Source: Ettlia oleoabundans (taxonomy: Eukaryota > Chlorophyta > Chlorophyceae > Chlamydomonadales). From it: a stretch of DNA of 13,298 nucleotides. The translations under genes and the position numbers were made by a program. This document shows, piece by piece, positions 9,415-13,298 of this stretch (the stretch's first letter is position 1; every line of letters begins with the position of its first letter). A model generated the notes under the pieces. It ran no database searches. It had not been told where the DNA came from and saw only the letters and a program-made list of their open reading frames with translations. Where the stretch lies: NCBI GenBank assembly GCA_019693395.1, contig JAAMXP010002838.1, forward strand, positions 1-13,298, read 5' to 3'.

Positions 9415-12400
9415 ATGCAGCAAGCTTGCTTCCGCTCCGTAGTGTCGACCGCCACATTGCGGCCGGCGCCTCGTGCCAGTGTACCAGCAGCAGCGCGGAG
9501 GATTGCGTTGATCAGCCGTCCCACCTCTGGAAGACGGTCGCCTGCTGCACGGGCGGAGGCCGAGAATGCGCCAGACGGCGCTGACGAGGCCAACACATTT
9601 GCACTGGTGAGTCCATGACGTGATGCGCCAAAGGATGGGCTTGGAAGTTGTGGCCGCTGGCGGTGCCGCTGCCTGCCGCCCGTCGCCAGCAGCTCCGACC
9701 ACACGCAGCAGGCGCCCACCACACTGCCTGGCAGGGGGTCTTCATAGTGCAGTAACTTTTAGACACTCACTCGCCCATGTGCCAGGGGTTTTGGCTCCAT
9801 TCACCTGCCTATCAGCTGTCCAGCCCTTGCCCCACACCTCGCATGCGACACACGCAGGCGCCCTCCAAGCCGAAATCACCCATTGGCGAGATGGCAGCCT
9901 ACTACCTCCAGATGCAGCCCCACCTATTCCAGGATGCAGTGAAGACGGCTTTCCAGCGCATCAAGGAGCAAAGGGAGGCCGACGAGGCGGAGGCAAAGGC
10001 GCAGGAGCAGGCAGCCAAGCAGGTGGGTGCTGGCTGAGCTGTTGGCTGAAGTTCTGGATGCTCACGATGTGTTCCCGTGCATTTGCACGATATGGTTGTA
10101 AGCATCGCAGTGGGGCATGCGCCATGGCTGAAGCCAGGCTGGCAAGAAGCCTGCGTCACTGGCTGGTTGGCCACCAGAGCTTGTAGGCGGCTGGCGGTTA
10201 ATCGCAGCTGTCGACCTTGTGCCGCCTGGTTACCATTGCACCAACAGGCTGTGGAGTTCAGTAGCCTTGCATTTGCCGGGTCTCTCGCTGCTTGATACCA
10301 CACGGTCCACTGCACCATTCAAACTCAATGCTCGCAGCCCTAAGACTAATACGCTCTCTGAACCTCTCTTCTCACCTGACGCAGGCCGCCGAGGCGGGTC
10401 AGGGCAGCGGCGCTGACATGGTGCTGTACCGGCGCATGGCAGAAGTGAAAAAGCTGGAGCAGCTGGTTGCTATTGAGGACTTAATGTACATCTGTATCTT
10501 GGAGAAGTTCAAGGTGGGCAGGCTTGATTGGGCCTTTTCATTTGCAAGGTTGTGGAAAGTGTTCCATTGGGTTAAACAATTTCATGCTTGCGTGAACCGC
10601 TGCCTTGAACCTGGGGGGCGTGCTTCCTCACCTTTTATTCTCTTTAGTCCTTGGCTGCACAAGTCACCAAAATTTCTTGGGTATACAGGAGATTGGCGTG
10701 GACATGCTGCCACGTGTGGAACCAATCGAGGAGAGCACTGCCACCCTGCGCGCCCTGACAGGTGCGTGGAGCAGGCATAGCAGCTGCTGTCCTGTGCAAA
10801 ACCCTTGCTTCAGACCTCTTTGTGTGGCAGTTGCTAGAGATAAGAGCCAGCTAATTGCATAGCTGCCATACTTTCCTGCGTTCACCTCCTGAGGTTCTAC
10901 ACAACCGGCGAGCACTTGACGTGCCGACCATTGCCGCACGCCTGCTCCACCCCGTTGACGGCCACCATGTCCACTGGAGTTTCTTGCAGAGGGTGTGCAC
11001 AGCCGCGAGGCAATTGACATGGTGAAGGAGCACGTGCTGGCTGTCCTGGGCCCAGCATCAATGGCCTTCTCCAACACAATGATCAAGATGAGCAAGCTGC
11101 AGGCAGCTCAGGTGGGACTACTGATGAGGTGGGGCAAGCGTGGTCCAGTTCCATTTGGGAGCAGCTAGGCCTACGTGCAAGGGTGGTGGGTGGTTCTGTT
11201 CGCTGGGGAGGGATTGTTGGTTATGCAGTTCAGTGCAGCGCAGCAGGGCAGCATGAGGGAAGGTCAGCAGGACACATCAGCATTGTGACATGTAGAGCGT
11301 AGTACTCACATGCCAGTGATCGGGATTCATGCGGGGCTTTCTGTTCCTTAATTACATTTGCCTAACTTGATTTCTTCACTCTTGATGGAATCCTTGATTG
11401 CTAGTAGCGACCCGCTCTGGCTGACTGAATTGCCCACACCCTTTGTTGGTGTTGTGTTGCACCTGCATTACAGGTTTACGCGGCCTCCATCATGTTTGGC
11501 TATTTCTTGCGCCGCGTTGACACACGCTTCCAGCTGGCCAAGCAGTTGGGCGTGCTGCCCCAAAGCCGAGAGGATGCGGTTGCGAGGCTGGAGCGACTGT
11601 TTGCTCAGGTGTGTCTGCACTTGTTATTGCTGTTTGAGGCCAGGTGGACTGTGCTGCAGGCGCTGCCCTCTGCCGTGCTGTGTTGCCACACACGTAACCA
11701 ACGTTGCAGGACAACAACTTGTAAACTTTGATATAAGGCCCTCTTCTGGTGCTTGTAAGCCTTGGTTTGACCAGCTTTGCTGCCCAATGCTGCCGCTGGA
11801 TGCAGGCGGACGAGTTTGATTCATCCTCCGATCCTGACACCGCCGAGCCAATTGACCCCCCGACTGGCCAGGAGGCGTCCACCTCGTATACAAGCAGCGG
11901 ACAGCAGCAGGAGGGGCTTGTGCGGCGACAAAAGAGCGCGCTGCGGCGTTATGTAGAGTCTTTTGATCAGGAAACAATGCTAGAGACGGCAAGGTTGGTG
12001 CCGCTGCTTATCTTGAAAGTACAAAAATTGTGTTTCCAGGCTACAAGCAAAGGCTTCGCATGCCTGCCTTAGCAGATTTTCTATGGGCTGGCTGGCTGCT
12101 CATGACCTGACTGGGTGCGTGCTTGCCTAGCTGACGCTCACTGGCTGCCCCGCCTGCTCTTTTGCTTGCCTGGCTGCCGGCTGCTGCTGGATGGCTAACA
12201 CATGCCAGCCCTTCAAATGAGCGTGTGCTCCTTGCCACTGCGGCTTTCCTAAGTGCCGACTGTGCTGCCTGATCCACAAGCCTGCCGCCAAGTACTCCAC
12301 CCATCCAAGCATGCACCACCTGTACATCCTCTCATTATGCATGACACGCTTGCTGCCACCCCCTTCGATGCTAACTCCGCCAACTTCAGGCTTGCCAACA

Positions 12401-12978
12401 CCTCTGACCATTCATGCTCATATGATACATAAATGTGTCCCCCTGTGCTGCTGCCTCATCTGTTGCAGGTTGGTCACAGTGGAGTCTGCAACTCTGACTG
12501 AGCGGCAGACACAGGCGCTGTTTGGTGACATCAAACTGCTGCAGAAGACCATGCAGGAGGCTGTGGGACAGGATGCAAGCAGCATGGTGAGCCAGGGGCT
12601 TCGCAACCTAGAAAATGAGGGTGCTTGAGTGATATGGTTGTTGTTTGTCCCAGTTGTGTGAAGGTGTGGGTGTGCCTTCCCCAAGGTTCCTCCTGATATT
12701 GTTAGTCTGTCAGTGCACGCCTGATTTGACCCTTATTTGCTGCCTTTTTGTGCCTCTACTTTCGTATGTCATGTTTGCAGGAGGAGATCATGCAGCGGGT
12801 GCAACAGGCTGTGGCCGATGGCAAAGTAGAAACCGTGGTCATGACTGTGGGCACCCAACGGCGTGCTGTGCTGGAGGCGGTGGCATATGGCTGCTTCCTG
12901 CGTGATGTGGAGAGCTGGGTGGACAGCGAATACGAGCTGCTCACGCCAGTGTCGTCAGCCAGCGGAGGCGAGGCGTGA
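9415..12978 (+). CDS. DUF760 family protein, probably plastid-targeted
   Basis: The family is conserved in cyanobacteria, algae and plants, and its function is not established. Exons 9415-9606, 9858-10022, 10385-10513, 10689-10761, 10990-11111, 11474-11608, 11806-11993, 12469-12586 and 12781-12978 join in frame to give 439 residues. Residues 1 to about 50 are rich in Arg, Ala and Ser with few acidic residues, like a plastid transit peptide. Then come SPIGEMAAYYLQMQPHLFQ, an Ala/Glu/Lys stretch that may be coiled coil, and MVLYRRMAEVKKLEQLV. A first DUF760-type unit ends in VYAASIMFGYFLRRVD (228-243). An acidic, Ser-rich linker follows (about 273-315). A second unit has RRYVESFDQETML, QTQALFGDI and AVAYGCFLRDVESWVD (407-422). 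The same block order occurs in Arabidopsis DUF760 proteins. The ATG at 9415 precedes the transit-like region; the frame is open slightly upstream without another ATG. No TGTAA is seen downstream within the window. Confidence 0.9.
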
Positions 12979-13298
12979 AGAATGGGGAGGCTGCCTGGGG
13001 TATTTTTTCTTGCATTGTGGCGCCTGGCCCCTTTTTTGCGCCATAATGTCACAAATGATTTGATGATGCTGGAACTGGCTTGGTGCATTTTTTCTGCTTG
13101 AGCTTTCGCTTCCTTAGGCCGGTGCTGCTGCTGCACTACGCTCGCCCTGCCGGCTTCCCAGATGTGATCAGAGTCTTCATCTCCCAACTGGATTTCCCAT
13201 GGCACAAATGTCGGAAGGTGGAGTGTTACAGTGCATTGAAGTTGGCAGGGACCATGTCAGCTGCTGGTGGTGGTGGTGGTGGGTGGTGTGTGTGGGTG
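12979..13298. other. Downstream of DUF760: 3' UTR and unassigned sequence
   Basis: This should contain the DUF760 3' UTR, although no plus-strand TGTAA is present. Two T6 runs occur near 13005 and 13090. On the minus strand a frame is open through 13000-13205 and reads a charged, natural-looking peptide that includes PWEIQLGDEDSDHIWEAGRA. It may be an exon of a convergent gene extending past the right edge, but no family is recognised. A minus-strand TGTAA lies at 13226-13230. Confidence 0.4.
13259..13298 (+). repeat. GGT/GTGG simple repeat at right edge
   Basis: A run of GGT triplets passes into GGGTGGTGTGTGTGGGTG and continues to the end of the window. Like the left edge, it is G-rich simple sequence. 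Confidence 0.75.

Overview
The window looks like nuclear DNA from a chlorophyte green alga. It is moderately GC-rich and its genes are split into many short exons. Introns have GT-AG borders, with acceptors almost always ending in TGCAG or CGCAG. CAG/CTG runs and Gln/Ala/Ser low complexity are common, and TGTAA motifs of the algal poly(A) type follow two genes. The protein families (plastid-type ornithine carbamoyltransferase, membrane-anchored Pth2, WDR89-like propeller, plastid DUF760) fit a photosynthetic eukaryote. Genus cannot be decided from the sequence.

Four multi-exon genes were reconstructed by joining exons at GT-AG junctions that keep the reading frame. (1) 292-2376, minus: the 5' six exons of ornithine carbamoyltransferase with a probable plastid transit peptide and a 33-nt micro-exon; its 3' part lies beyond the left edge. 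(2) 4730-6185, minus: a complete five-exon peptidyl-tRNA hydrolase 2 (181 aa) with an N-terminal membrane segment. (3) 6400-9146, plus: a complete six-exon WDR89-like WD40 protein (459 aa). (4) 9415-12978, plus: a complete nine-exon DUF760 protein (439 aa) with a probable plastid transit peptide and a visible internal repeat.

Genes 2 and 3 diverge from a 214-bp intergenic region holding a 22-23-bp tandem repeat. Genes 3 and 4 run head to tail with 268 bp between them. The 2.35 kb between genes 1 and 2 holds the likely 3' UTR of gene 2, the upstream region of gene 1 and a CAG-rich microsatellite. Several ORF fragments there could not be assembled into a gene.

The genes share no evident pathway: arginine biosynthesis, translation quality control, an uncharacterised propeller and an uncharacterised plastid family. 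I saw no mobile element, CRISPR array, tRNA or rRNA. This appears to be an ordinary nuclear region, and the items worth a second look are small-scale.
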